From positions 40,592 to 56,685 of the forward strand of contig NZ_MOMC01000021.1 in assembly GCF_001983105.1 (NCBI RefSeq): a stretch of DNA of 16,094 bases, read 5' to 3'. A program made the position numbers and the translations under genes. Numbering within the stretch: position 1 is the stretch's first letter; every line of letters starts with the position of its first letter. A model generated the notes under the pieces. That model saw nothing but the letters and a program-made list of their open reading frames with translations, searched no databases and was not told the origin of the DNA. Source of the DNA: Pseudofrankia asymbiotica (lineage in GTDB: Bacteria > Actinomycetota > Actinomycetes > Frankiales > Frankiaceae). Below are positions 1 through 6,515 of the stretch, one piece after another.

Positions 1-1662
1 CTTGATCGCCTGGGTGAGCGCCTCGTTGACGGTGTCCTTGATCGTGGCGCCGGTCGCCTCGGTGCTCATCGTCGCCAGGCGCTCGACCTGCTGGTCGGTG
101 AGCTCGTGCTTCACCTTGGCCAGGTAACCCTCATATGTCTTGATCCGGCCGGCCTTGCTGGGGTAGCCAACCTCGTATTGCCGGTCGATGCGGCCCGGCC
201 GCAGCAGTGCCTCGTCCAGCGAGTTCGGCATGTTGGTGGCCATCATGATCAGGATGCGGTACTTCGGCGGCGGCTTGGGCTTCATCCCGAGCGCACGCCG
301 CACGACGCGGTTGAGGAATCCGCGCGGCTTCTTCAGGCCGGACATCTCGGCGAGCAGCGCCTGCAGGGTGCCCATGTCACCGCCGCCCATACCGCCCATC
401 CCGCCGGCAATGACCCGGTTGACCGTCCGCCCACCGGGCTCCACCGGCCCGTCGGCGCCGAAGCCCAGCCCGCCGGCCGCCGAGGCGCGGTGGCCGACCA
501 CCTCGGCCCTCGCCTGGTCGGTCAGGTAGTGCAGGCCGTTGCAGCCGGCCAGGTCGGCGAGCCCGTCCGCGTACGAGGGCGCTCGCCAGCCCTGAGCGCC
601 CAGGTGCGTGCTCCGGCGGGAGGACGCCGCCCGCTCCGACCCGCGGTTGAAGCCCTGGGCGAGCTGGCCGCGGTTGCCGAGGCTGTCCGCCTCGTCGAAG
701 AAGGCGATGACGCCGCCGTAGCGCAGCGACAACTTGCGCAGCTTGCGGAACAGCGACTTGACCTTCAGGATGCCGACGCCCATGAACATGGCCTGGAACG
801 CGCCAGGATCGATGAACACGTAGGGCTTGCCGGTCTCGCCGGCGACGGCCTCGGCGAGCAGCGTCTTGCCCGTGCCAGGCGGGCCCCACAGCAGGATGCC
901 ACCGGGGACGTAGCCGCCCTTGCCCTCGATCTCCTCCGGGTGCTCCAGGTAGAAGACGTTCTCCTTGACCCGGGAGACCACGTGGTCCTGGCCCCAGACG
1001 TCGGTGAACCGGGTCTTGACGTCGTCCGGGTAGTAGACCTCGACGCCGCCCTTGGACATGAACCAGAAGATCGCGACGAACTGGCCGACCACGATGACCA
1101 GCAGCAGGACGACCTGGAGCAGCAGCGGGATGGCGGCCCAGAGGTCGCTGGGCACCCGGACCACCGCGTCGAGCATCGACGTGTGGACGACGCGCGCGTA
1201 GATGAAGAGCGCGACCAGCAGGGTGACGATCCACTTCGCCGCCCGGCTCGCCCGGAAGCGGTTCCAGTCGTCCAGCCGCTGCATCCGCTTCTCTGCCCGG
1301 CCGAACACCCGGTCGGTCCAGAACACGTAGTACCGCGACGAGCGCTCACCGATGAACATGTGTACCTGGCGAGCCGCCTCGACACCGATCAGCGCGAGCA
1401 GCCACCAGCTGTTCCGCGCCTCGATCCCGAACGCGTCACCCCAGGTCATCAGCGGGTTGCCGGAGACCTGCGCGGCGACGACGAACAGGAACAGCGCGCC
1501 GAACAGGAGAAGGAACTTGATCCGGTCCCAGAGCGCCGCCGGCTTGCGCACCGGCGGCGGGTCGGCGGACGGCGGCCCGCCCGTGGCCGCGGCCGCGGCC
1601 ACTTCGGCCGTGCCGTCCGCGGCCGTGCCCACGGGGCCGCCCGGGAGGTCGGATAGGTCCAT
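1..1662 (-). CDS. Membrane-anchored FtsH-like AAA ATPase, partial (C-terminus beyond left edge)
   Basis: This frame is open from ATG at 1662 to base 1 without a stop, giving 554 codons. GGAGG at 1672-1676 lies 9 nt before the ATG. Visible parts in order are a Pro/Ala-rich tail, hydrophobic stretches at about residues 46-65, 137-156 and 174-199, and an FtsH-type AAA module. The module has Walker A GPPGTGKT (260-267, Lys266), an FMGVG pore-loop-like motif, Walker B with the FFDEAD motif (321-326), sensor-1 ATN (475-477) and arginine fingers in LLRPGRIDR (Arg488, Arg491). From family knowledge, such proteins are membrane unfoldases, and FtsH adds an M41 zinc protease domain. That domain would lie past the edge, so protease activity is unknown. 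Between Walker B and sensor-1 there are about 150 residues instead of the usual ~50, including a Gly/Met-rich loop at 420-431. The AAA assignment is sure; the subfamily is not. Confidence 0.9.
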   Translation of the reverse strand, partial: MDLSDLPGGPVGTAADGTAEVAAAAATGGPPSADPPPVRKPAALWDRIKFLLLFGALFLFVVAAQVSGNPLMTWGDAFGIEARNSWWLLALIGVEAARQVHMFIGERSSRYYVFWTDRVFGRAEKRMQRLDDWNRFRASRAAKWIVTLLVALFIYARVVHTSMLDAVVRVPSDLWAAIPLLLQVVLLLVIVVGQFVAIFWFMSKGGVEVYYPDDVKTRFTDVWGQDHVVSRVKENVFYLEHPEEIEGKGGYVPGGILLWGPPGTGKTLLAEAVAGETGKPYVFIDPGAFQAMFMGVGILKVKSLFRKLRKLSLRYGGVIAFFDEADSLGNRGQLAQGFNRGSERAASSRRSTHLGAQGWRAPSYADGLADLAGCNGLHYLTDQARAEVVGHRASAAGGLGFGADGPVEPGGRTVNRVIAGGMGGMGGGDMGTLQALLAEMSGLKKPRGFLNRVVRRALGMKPKPPPKYRILIMMATNMPNSLDEALLRPGRIDRQYEVGYPSKAGRIKTYEGYLAKVKHELTDQQVERLATMSTEATGATIKDTVNEALTQAIK

Positions 1663-1671
1663 GGCTGTCGC

Positions 1672-1676
1672 CCTCC
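1672..1676 (-). promoter_or_regulatory. Ribosome binding site of the AAA ATPase gene
   Basis: GGAGG on the minus strand lies 9 nt upstream of the ATG at 1662. It fixes the start, because no other start codon nearby has a comparable site. Confidence 0.6.
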
Positions 1677-1726
1677 GGGATTCCTGTCCAGATCGGCGAC
1701 GGGGTTCCTGCCGGACCGGCGAGGCA

Positions 1727-1758
1727 GATCTGGGAGGTCCGCGATCTGGGAGGTCCGC
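1727..1758. repeat. Perfect 16-nt tandem duplication
   Basis: The unit GATCTGGGAGGTCCGC occurs twice head to tail (1727-1742 and 1743-1758). It lies in the 238-nt gap between the lipoprotein gene and the AAA ATPase gene, about 65 nt upstream of the ATPase start. It probably arose by replication slippage. No function is visible. Confidence 0.85.
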
Positions 1759-1873
1759 GTCGCTTCGTCAGTTCGTCGGTTTGGCGGGTCCGTCGGTCTC
1801 GTGAGTTCTCGTGGTCTGTCACGGGGGTCAGATCCGTCACCGGGCAGTTCGTCGCCACACCCGCTCGTCGCCT

Positions 1874-1893
1874 GGCTCACGCCGGCGCGAGCC
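1874..1893 (-). terminator. Possible hairpin terminator after the lipoprotein gene
   Basis: Just past the lipoprotein stop, the minus-strand RNA can form GGCUC/GAGCC arms continued by a G-U and two G-C pairs around a CCGG loop. There is no U-tract, so termination is only possible. If it is weak, the AAA ATPase gene could be co-transcribed. Confidence 0.35.
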
Positions 1894-1900
1894 GGGCTCG

Positions 1901-2623
1901 TCAGGTCGTCGGGTTGACCGTGAAGGAGTGCTGCACCGAAGTCACCGACGACCCGTACTGCGCGTAACACAGCGCGGTGCACGTCATGACGAGCTGGTAA
2001 AGGACGGTCTGCTGACTGTCGAGCAGGCTCGTCTGGTCGAAGGTCACCAGGCCGGTGGAGGTGGAGAGCTGGTAGACGAGGTGCACCCCGTGCACGCCGT
2101 TGGCCTTCTTCACCGACTCCTCGAGGATCAGCAGGAAGGCCGGCTGCAACCGCGCGGAGACCGGGTCCTTGCGGACCAGCTCGTCCTGGGCCGCCTGGGA
2201 CTGGTCGATCGGCACCACCAGGTCACGCAGGTCATTCGTGGAGATGCTCTTGGCCTCCTCCGGCAGCAGCTGGCGGACCTGTATGAACCCGTTTGGCTGC
2301 TGGGCGGCCGGGTTGAAGACGTCCGGCTTCTCGTTGCCCGATGCGTCGATGCCGGTCAGCCAGTCGATCTGGCGCAGCAGGCTGTACATCTCGGGACTCA
2401 GCTGGCGCGCGTCGAGGCCGATCAGCAACGGCTCCTGGACCCGCGCCTGGCTCCATCCGTCGGGCAGCCTGACGTAGACGCCGGCCGATTTGTTCGTCAC
2501 GTACTTGTCGCTCGCGGATCCACAGGCGGACACGAGCAGGAGCGCTCCGGCCACAAGACCGGCGACGGCAACCCTGACGACGGACCACGTCTCACGACGC
2601 CGACCCGCTCCTGGCGCGACCAC
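1901..2623 (-). CDS. Secreted lipoprotein of unknown function
   Basis: A protein of about 240 residues is predicted from GTG at 2623; CCTCC at 2630-2634 reads GGAGG on the coding strand, 6 nt upstream. The N-terminus has a basic segment (RRRETW), a hydrophobic stretch (about residues 15-33) and a lipobox VSAC with Cys34 as the likely lipidated residue. The mature part opens with a Gly-Val-Tyr-Val-Arg-Leu-Pro-Asp-Gly-Trp segment. It ends with two cysteines close together (TCTALC), which could form an exported disulfide. I do not recognise the family; the opening vaguely recalls LpqN/PsbP-like lipoproteins. The next gene on the same strand, 238 nt on, is the membrane AAA ATPase, so a shared envelope role is possible. 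An in-frame start 45 nt upstream has no good ribosome site. Confidence 0.85.
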   Translation of the reverse strand: MVAPGAGRRRETWSVVRVAVAGLVAGALLLVSACGSASDKYVTNKSAGVYVRLPDGWSQARVQEPLLIGLDARQLSPEMYSLLRQIDWLTGIDASGNEKPDVFNPAAQQPNGFIQVRQLLPEEAKSISTNDLRDLVVPIDQSQAAQDELVRKDPVSARLQPAFLLILEESVKKANGVHGVHLVYQLSTSTGLVTFDQTSLLDSQQTVLYQLVMTCTALCYAQYGSSVTSVQHSFTVNPTT

Positions 2624-3107
2624 GGCAAACCTCCACACAACCGACGAGGCAAATCCATGATGCGGCACCGAGCCATGGTCAATCAGTGTCTTAACACAAC
2701 GTTAAAGCTATTGGCATCGATGCGCACACACCTGGCGAAACGCGGTTTCCACCCACCTCCGCGACACTCCTACTCACTCACAGTCACGGCGACGACACCA
2801 CCATGCGACGGCTTGTACGACGCCGCCACCGGACGTGTGGAGAGGCCACCCCGAGGCACCCGCGCCTGCCCGCACTCTCCGTCGCGAACTCGCCGTCCTT
2901 GTCGACGTCTTCTACCGGGACCGAAGCTCCAGCCGGCCCGGCCGAGCATTTCACCCGAAACAGCACAACCACGCGCCGTCGCCGCGCGGACGGCCGGTCC
3001 GGGCGCGACGCCCGGACGCGCCAGCCCACGCGGCGGACGCCGCCGGGACATCGCCCCCCCAGGGCACACCCGGCCGCGCCGGCGGTTGGTAGGGCACACT
3101 GGTCGAC
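2624..3107. other. Divergent intergenic region (484 nt)
   Basis: This gap separates the minus-strand lipoprotein gene from the plus-strand membrane protein gene. Its left part (about 2640-2720) is distinctly more A/T-rich than the surroundings and holds the inverted repeat at 2691-2705. The right part (about 2780-3090) is GC-rich. Both strands have open frames there, but without convincing ribosome sites or protein-like composition. Upstream of the gene at 3108, CACACT lies 7 nt before the ATG and could be a degenerate -10 box of a leaderless promoter. Confidence 0.5.
2691..2705. promoter_or_regulatory. Inverted repeat TTAAC-N5-GTTAA, candidate operator
   Basis: Two perfect 5-bp arms (TTAAC at 2691-2695, GTTAA at 2701-2705) flank ACAAC. 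The site lies about 70 nt upstream of the lipoprotein start, in the most A/T-rich patch of the gap. The size and symmetry suit a dimeric regulator. This is inference from symmetry only. Confidence 0.3.
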
Positions 3108-4394
3108 ATGGCGCGTACACGGGCAGCCGGGGACAACGGCACGTACCGTGACGCCCCCGCGTCGAGAGCCGCGCCCAGGGCGCAGGCCCGTGGCACGCGA
3201 GGCGGCCCACGGCCGTCGGACGACGGGCGTTCGCGGCACGCCTTCGGCGTCTTCTCCGTGGTCGCGGTCTTCGCCCTCGTCGGGGTCACCCTGTGGCGCC
3301 CGCTCGCCGTGCTCGTCGCGCTGCCGGTCATCGTCGTTCTCGCGCTGGTGGTCCGCGCGGCCGTGCCGGTGCCCGCTCCCGCCAGGGCGGCCGCCGGCGC
3401 CACCGGGTCGCGCCCCCGCCAGCCCAGGAACGCCCCGGCCCGGCCGGAGCGCGACGTGCCAGCACGCGACGCGCGGCCGCGTCCCACCCGGCGTGACGAC
3501 CGCCCGCCCTACGACCAGGAGGCCGACCGGCGGGTACCCCCGGCCCGGTCCCGGCGGCCCGCACCATCCACGCCCCCGATGCCGGCGGACCGGTATCGAC
3601 AGGCTGGCCGGTACGAGCCCGACGACGCGACGGAACAGCTTCCCGTCGGGGACCCGAGGCGGCCAGGGCGCCGTCAGCCCGCTCCCCCCGCCGGCGCGGC
3701 CCGGCACGACGAGTGGGACGACCGGCGCCGTCCGGACGCGAGGGCGTACGCCGACGACCTCGACGCCGGCTTCGACCCCTCCGCCCCCGGGCGCGCCGAC
3801 GTGCCGGGCGCGGGCGCGTTCGCTCCGCCCCCGCGCGGCCAGCACGACGCCGGCCAGCGCCGCGTCGGCCCGCCGGCCGGCCATGACCGCGCCGACGCCG
3901 CCAGGCGGTATCCCGCCGGCCAGCCCACCCCGGGCCGGGACACGGACGGCTACGGCACGGACGACTACGGCACGGACGACCGTCGCCGCGGGACCGATGA
4001 GCGCTACGACGTGGCGCGCGGCGGGCGGGCGGGGGCGCCCGGCCCCCGCTACCCTGACCAGCCGCCGCGTGTCGACGGCCGAGGCCAGGCCGAGTGGCGC
4101 GGCGCGCCGGGCGACGACTACGCCGAGGACCACCAGGACGGCCCCGGCCCCGACGGCTACGACGAGTACCCGGACCATGTGCCCGCCGAGGACGAGCCTG
4201 GCTACGGGCGAGAGCCCGGCCGCGGGCCGGCCGCCGCGGGCGACCGGCGCCGGCGCGGCTGGCGGCACCAGGTCTGGGACGACGAGGGCTGGGACGACGC
4301 GCCGGAGCCGGAACCGGACGAGGACATGATGCACACCATGTCGATCGACATGCGGGGCTATCTGGACGACACCGGCAGCTTCCGGATGCCATAG
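3108..4394 (+). CDS. Two-TM membrane protein with a long disordered acidic/Pro-Arg-rich tail
   Basis: The predicted protein has 428 residues. A basic N-terminus of about 44 residues precedes a hairpin of two hydrophobic segments (about 45-62 and 66-83). The remaining ~345 residues are rich in Asp, Arg, Pro and Gly and look intrinsically disordered. A TACGGCACGGACGAC unit is duplicated in tandem at 3951-3980 (protein YGTDDYGTDD), and the C-terminus is strongly acidic (WDDEGWDDAPEPEPDED). The short N-terminus and hairpin suggest both ends are cytoplasmic. This frame is preferred over the long open frame on the other strand because it has a real membrane hairpin and G/C-ending codons. No clear Shine-Dalgarno site precedes the ATG. 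I do not recognise the family and assign no function. It converges on the Moco operon. Confidence 0.75.
   Translation: MARTRAAGDNGTYRDAPASRAAPRAQARGTRGGPRPSDDGRSRHAFGVFSVVAVFALVGVTLWRPLAVLVALPVIVVLALVVRAAVPVPAPARAAAGATGSRPRQPRNAPARPERDVPARDARPRPTRRDDRPPYDQEADRRVPPARSRRPAPSTPPMPADRYRQAGRYEPDDATEQLPVGDPRRPGRRQPAPPAGAARHDEWDDRRRPDARAYADDLDAGFDPSAPGRADVPGAGAFAPPPRGQHDAGQRRVGPPAGHDRADAARRYPAGQPTPGRDTDGYGTDDYGTDDRRRGTDERYDVARGGRAGAPGPRYPDQPPRVDGRGQAEWRGAPGDDYAEDHQDGPGPDGYDEYPDHVPAEDEPGYGREPGRGPAAAGDRRRRGWRHQVWDDEGWDDAPEPEPDEDMMHTMSIDMRGYLDDTGSFRMP
3951..3980 (+). repeat. 15-nt tandem duplication inside the disordered tail
   Basis: TACGGCACGGACGAC occurs twice (3951-3965, 3966-3980), encoding YGTDD twice. 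It keeps the frame and changes only disordered sequence. Confidence 0.85.
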
Positions 4395-4396
4395 GA

Positions 4397-4411
4397 CTGG
4401 CGCCGCGCCAG
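4397..4411. terminator. Small hairpin between convergent genes
   Basis: CTGGCG and CGCCAG form a 6-bp stem with a 3-nt loop, starting 3 nt after the stop of the plus-strand membrane gene and ending 18 nt before the stop of the minus-strand DUF6457 gene. It could stop transcription from both sides. It has no U-tract. Confidence 0.35.
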
Positions 4412-4428
4412 CCGCCCGGCGCTGTGGC

Positions 4429-4674
4429 CTACCCGCCGGTGGGCCCCGCGAGCAGGGCCCTGATGGTGGCTACGGCGTCGCTGACGTCGGCTGGACCGCC
4501 ACCGGCGCGGCCGGCCGCGAGGCCGACCAGGAAGGCGGTCAGCGGCGCCGCCGGGCGGGCGACCCCGTGCGCGACGTCGCGCGTCAGGTCGAGGAGCTCG
4601 GGGACGTCGATCGCCGCCGGATCCAGTCCGAGCGCGTCGCCAGCCCTGACCACCCAGTCGTCCAGCTCGCTCAC
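4429..4674 (-). CDS. DUF6457 family protein, Moco operon member
   Basis: This small protein has 81 residues and starts at GTG 4674; an AGGAGG (4687-4692 on the complement) lies 12 nt upstream. It is mostly helical-looking: an N-terminal Leu-Asp-Asp-Trp segment, a central LLDLTRDVAHGVARPAAPLT stretch, then AFLVGLAAGRAGG. This pattern matches the small actinobacterial family called DUF6457, which I recall being encoded next to MobA-like proteins. It is the third gene of a minus-strand operon, 45 nt after mobA. No catalytic motif is visible. A role as an accessory to the nucleotidyltransferase is guilt by association. Confidence 0.8.
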   Translation of the reverse strand: MSELDDWVVRAGDALGLDPAAIDVPELLDLTRDVAHGVARPAAPLTAFLVGLAAGRAGGGPADVSDAVATIRALLAGPTGG

Positions 4675-4719
4675 CGGCGTCCTCGCCCTCCTGTTCGCTA
4701 CCTCAGCCGTTCCGGCACG

Positions 4720-5367
4720 TCACAGACCCGTCCTGTCGGCCGCGGCGCGCGCCGCGGCCACGTCCGGCTCGGCATCGCAGTCCAGACAGCTAAGCGCGTC
4801 CGCCGGGACACGCGCCACCTTCCGGCCGGCGAGCAGTGCCCGCACCGCGGCCCCGGCGGGCCGGGGCGGGATCGCCGCCCGCAGCGCCGCCGAGCGCCAG
4901 ACGGCGGCGAGTGTCTGGTCCCGCCCGGCCGGGTCGACGAGCAGCGCGACGTCGACGTCGCCAGCCGCGCCCGCCCCGGCCGGCGGTGCCCCGCATGGCG
5001 GTGCCGTCACCGCCGCGCGCAGCTCAGCCAGCGAGGCCAGACCGAGAAACGGCAGGTCGACGGCCAGCACCACGACCAGCGGCGCGCGAACGTGGGCGAG
5101 GCCGGCCGCGATCCCCGCGACCGGGCCGCCACCGGGCGGATCCTCCCGGGCCAGAAGGACGCCCGCGCGGGCGAGCCCCGGCCGGTCCGGCCCGACCACC
5201 ACCACCCGGCCGACGCCCGGCTCGACCGTGGCCAGCACGGAGAGCACACGGTCCAGCAGGCTGCGCCCGCCGATCATCACCGCGGCCTTGTCCGCCCCGC
5301 CGAGGCGACGCCCCTGGCCGCCGGCGAGCACGACCGCGTCCCAGGACGCCGGGCCGGCATCCGGCAT
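4720..5367 (-). CDS. mobA: MobA-like molybdenum cofactor guanylyltransferase
   Basis: The predicted protein has 215 residues. The signature LAGGQGRRLGGADK (residues 14-27) is the nucleotide-binding loop of MobA-type NTP transferases, with Lys27 as the conserved lysine. VDLPF (103-107) carries the Asp that binds Mg2+ in the family, and GGGPVAGIAAGL (79-90) matches the usual GPLAGI segment. Members of this family transfer GMP (or CMP) from the nucleotide to molybdopterin in the cytoplasm. Substrate choice cannot be read from the sequence. The ATG lies 3 nt after the moaA stop (TGA CGG ATG), with only a weak ribosome site, so translational coupling to moaA is likely. The protein is slightly longer than typical MobA. 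Confidence 0.88.
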   Translation of the reverse strand: MPDAGPASWDAVVLAGGQGRRLGGADKAAVMIGGRSLLDRVLSVLATVEPGVGRVVVVGPDRPGLARAGVLLAREDPPGGGPVAGIAAGLAHVRAPLVVVLAVDLPFLGLASLAELRAAVTAPPCGAPPAGAGAAGDVDVALLVDPAGRDQTLAAVWRSAALRAAIPPRPAGAAVRALLAGRKVARVPADALSCLDCDAEPDVAAARAAADRTGL

Positions 5368-5370
5368 CCG

Positions 5371-6357
5371 TCAGCCGCCGATCGCGGACATCGGCCGGTC
5401 GGGCTGGCGGAAGGACGGCTCGCCGATGCCGTGCCCCGGGCGCTTGCCCCAGACGGCGGCGAGCCACCGCCGCGCGATCTCGTCGTCACCCGCGCCAGCG
5501 CGCAGCGGGGTGCGCAGGTCGCTCTCCTCCCGGGCGAACAGGCAGTTGCGCACGTGGCCGTCGGCGGTGAGCCGCACCCGGTCGCACGCCGCGCAGAACG
5601 GCGCCGTCACCGAACCGATCACGCCCACCGTCGCGGGGCCGCCCTCGACGGCGAACAGCTCGGCCGGCGCGGAGCCGCGATCACCTACCGGGGTGAGCTC
5701 GAACTCGGCGCGCAGCGCGGCGAGCACCTCGCTCGCGGTGACCATCGTCGAGCGCTGCCAGCCGTGCTGGGCGTCGAGCGGCATCTGCTCGATGAAACGG
5801 AGCTCGTAGCCCCGCTCGAGGCACCAGTTCAGCAGCTTCGGCGCCTCGTCGTCGTTGACCCCGCGGGTCAGGACCGCGTTGACCTTGACCGGCGCGAGCC
5901 CGGCGGCCTCGGCGGCGGCGAGCCCCGCGACGACGTCGTGCCAGCGATCCCGCCGGGTGATCGCGACGAACCGCTCAGGGCTGGTCGTGTCCAGCGAGAC
6001 GTTCACCCGGTCGAGCCCGGCCGCGCGCAGTGCGCCGGCGGTGCGGGCGAGGCTGAGGCCGTTGGTCGTCAGGGACAGCTCAGGACGGGGCCGCAGCGCC
6101 GCCAGCCGGCCGACCAGCTCCGCGAGGCGCGGCCGCAGCGTCGGCTCGCCGCCGGTGAGCCGGACCTCGGTGACGCCGAGAGCCTCGACGGCGATCCGGA
6201 CCAGCCGGACGACCTCGTCGTCCGTCAGCACGTCGGCACCGGGCAGCCAAGGCACTCCTTCGGCTGGCATGCAGTAGGTGCATCGCAACGTGCAACGGTC
6301 GGTCAGTGACACCCGCAGGTCGGTGGCTATCCGCCCGAACGTGTCGATGAGTTGCAC
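5371..6357 (-). CDS. moaA: GTP 3',8-cyclase, radical SAM enzyme of Moco synthesis
   Basis: MoaA converts GTP to 3',8-cyclo-dihydro-GTP, the first step of molybdenum cofactor synthesis, in the cytoplasm. The N-terminal radical-SAM cluster motif is C22-x3-C26-x2-C29 (CTLRCTYC), followed by the SAM-contacting GGE (69-71). The second, GTP-binding cluster has C255, C258 and C272 in the MoaA-type C-x2-C-x13-C spacing. The protein ends in Gly-Gly, the conserved tail that enters the active site in this family. I place the start at GTG 6357 (328 residues), beginning [16 protein letters not shown] box lies 7 nt upstream, which fits a leaderless transcript. An in-frame GTG at 6387 would sit upstream of that promoter. 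It is first in an operon with mobA and the DUF6457 gene. Confidence 0.95.
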   Translation of the reverse strand: MQLIDTFGRIATDLRVSLTDRCTLRCTYCMPAEGVPWLPGADVLTDDEVVRLVRIAVEALGVTEVRLTGGEPTLRPRLAELVGRLAALRPRPELSLTTNGLSLARTAGALRAAGLDRVNVSLDTTSPERFVAITRRDRWHDVVAGLAAAEAAGLAPVKVNAVLTRGVNDDEAPKLLNWCLERGYELRFIEQMPLDAQHGWQRSTMVTASEVLAALRAEFELTPVGDRGSAPAELFAVEGGPATVGVIGSVTAPFCAACDRVRLTADGHVRNCLFAREESDLRTPLRAGAGDDEIARRWLAAVWGKRPGHGIGEPSFRQPDRPMSAIGG

Positions 6358-6364
6358 ACCTGCC

Positions 6365-6370
6365 AGGGTA
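6365..6370 (-). promoter_or_regulatory. -10 box of a leaderless moaA promoter
   Basis: On the minus strand TACCCT fits the actinobacterial TANNNT -10 element. Its last base is 7 nt from the GTG at 6357, so transcription would begin at or next to the start codon. No good -35 is seen. Confidence 0.5.
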
Positions 6371-6395
6371 TGGCTGTGTGGCGGCACTCGGTGAT

Positions 6396-6407
6396 GATGA
6401 CGTCATC
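6396..6407. promoter_or_regulatory. Perfect 12-bp palindrome between moaA and ppgK
   Basis: GATGACGTCATC is self-complementary over 12 bp. It lies 26 bp upstream of the moaA -10 box, in the 158-nt divergent gap, and 108 nt before the ppgK start. The position suits an operator acting on one or both promoters. No regulator can be named. Confidence 0.4.
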
Positions 6408-6481
6408 CAGCCTGGAAGACTATGGCGGAACGGCCGCGGTGGCGGGACAGGGAGCCGGCCTCGCCCACAGCGACGGACCTT

Positions 6482-6505
6482 GTCGGGTACAGAGTCGGGT
6501 ACAGA
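6482..6505 (+). repeat. 12-nt tandem duplication just upstream of ppgK
   Basis: GTCGGGTACAGA is repeated perfectly (6482-6493, 6494-6505), ending 10 nt before the ppgK ATG and immediately before its AAGGGA ribosome site. It lies in the probable 5' leader or promoter. Confidence 0.85.
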
Positions 6506-6515
6506 AGGGAACGGG

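Noticed and set aside
106..1656. Long open frame on the plus strand opposite the AAA ATPase
   Set aside because: It is a mirror of G/C-ending codons. Its product is low complexity, while the minus strand encodes clear Walker, sensor and arginine-finger motifs.
2784..4334. 516-codon open frame on the minus strand opposite the membrane/disordered protein
   Set aside because: It has Val/Arg/Gly-rich composition, no recognisable domain and no ribosome site. The plus frame has a proper TM hairpin and acidic tail. Some doubt remains because the plus protein is also unrecognised.
4567..6309. Long plus-strand open frame opposite the Moco operon
   Set aside because: The minus strand encodes MoaA, MobA and DUF6457 with complete motifs.
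6358..6387. Upstream GTG start for moaA at 6387
   Set aside because: It would lie upstream of the apparent -10 box and adds ten residues that I do not expect in the family.
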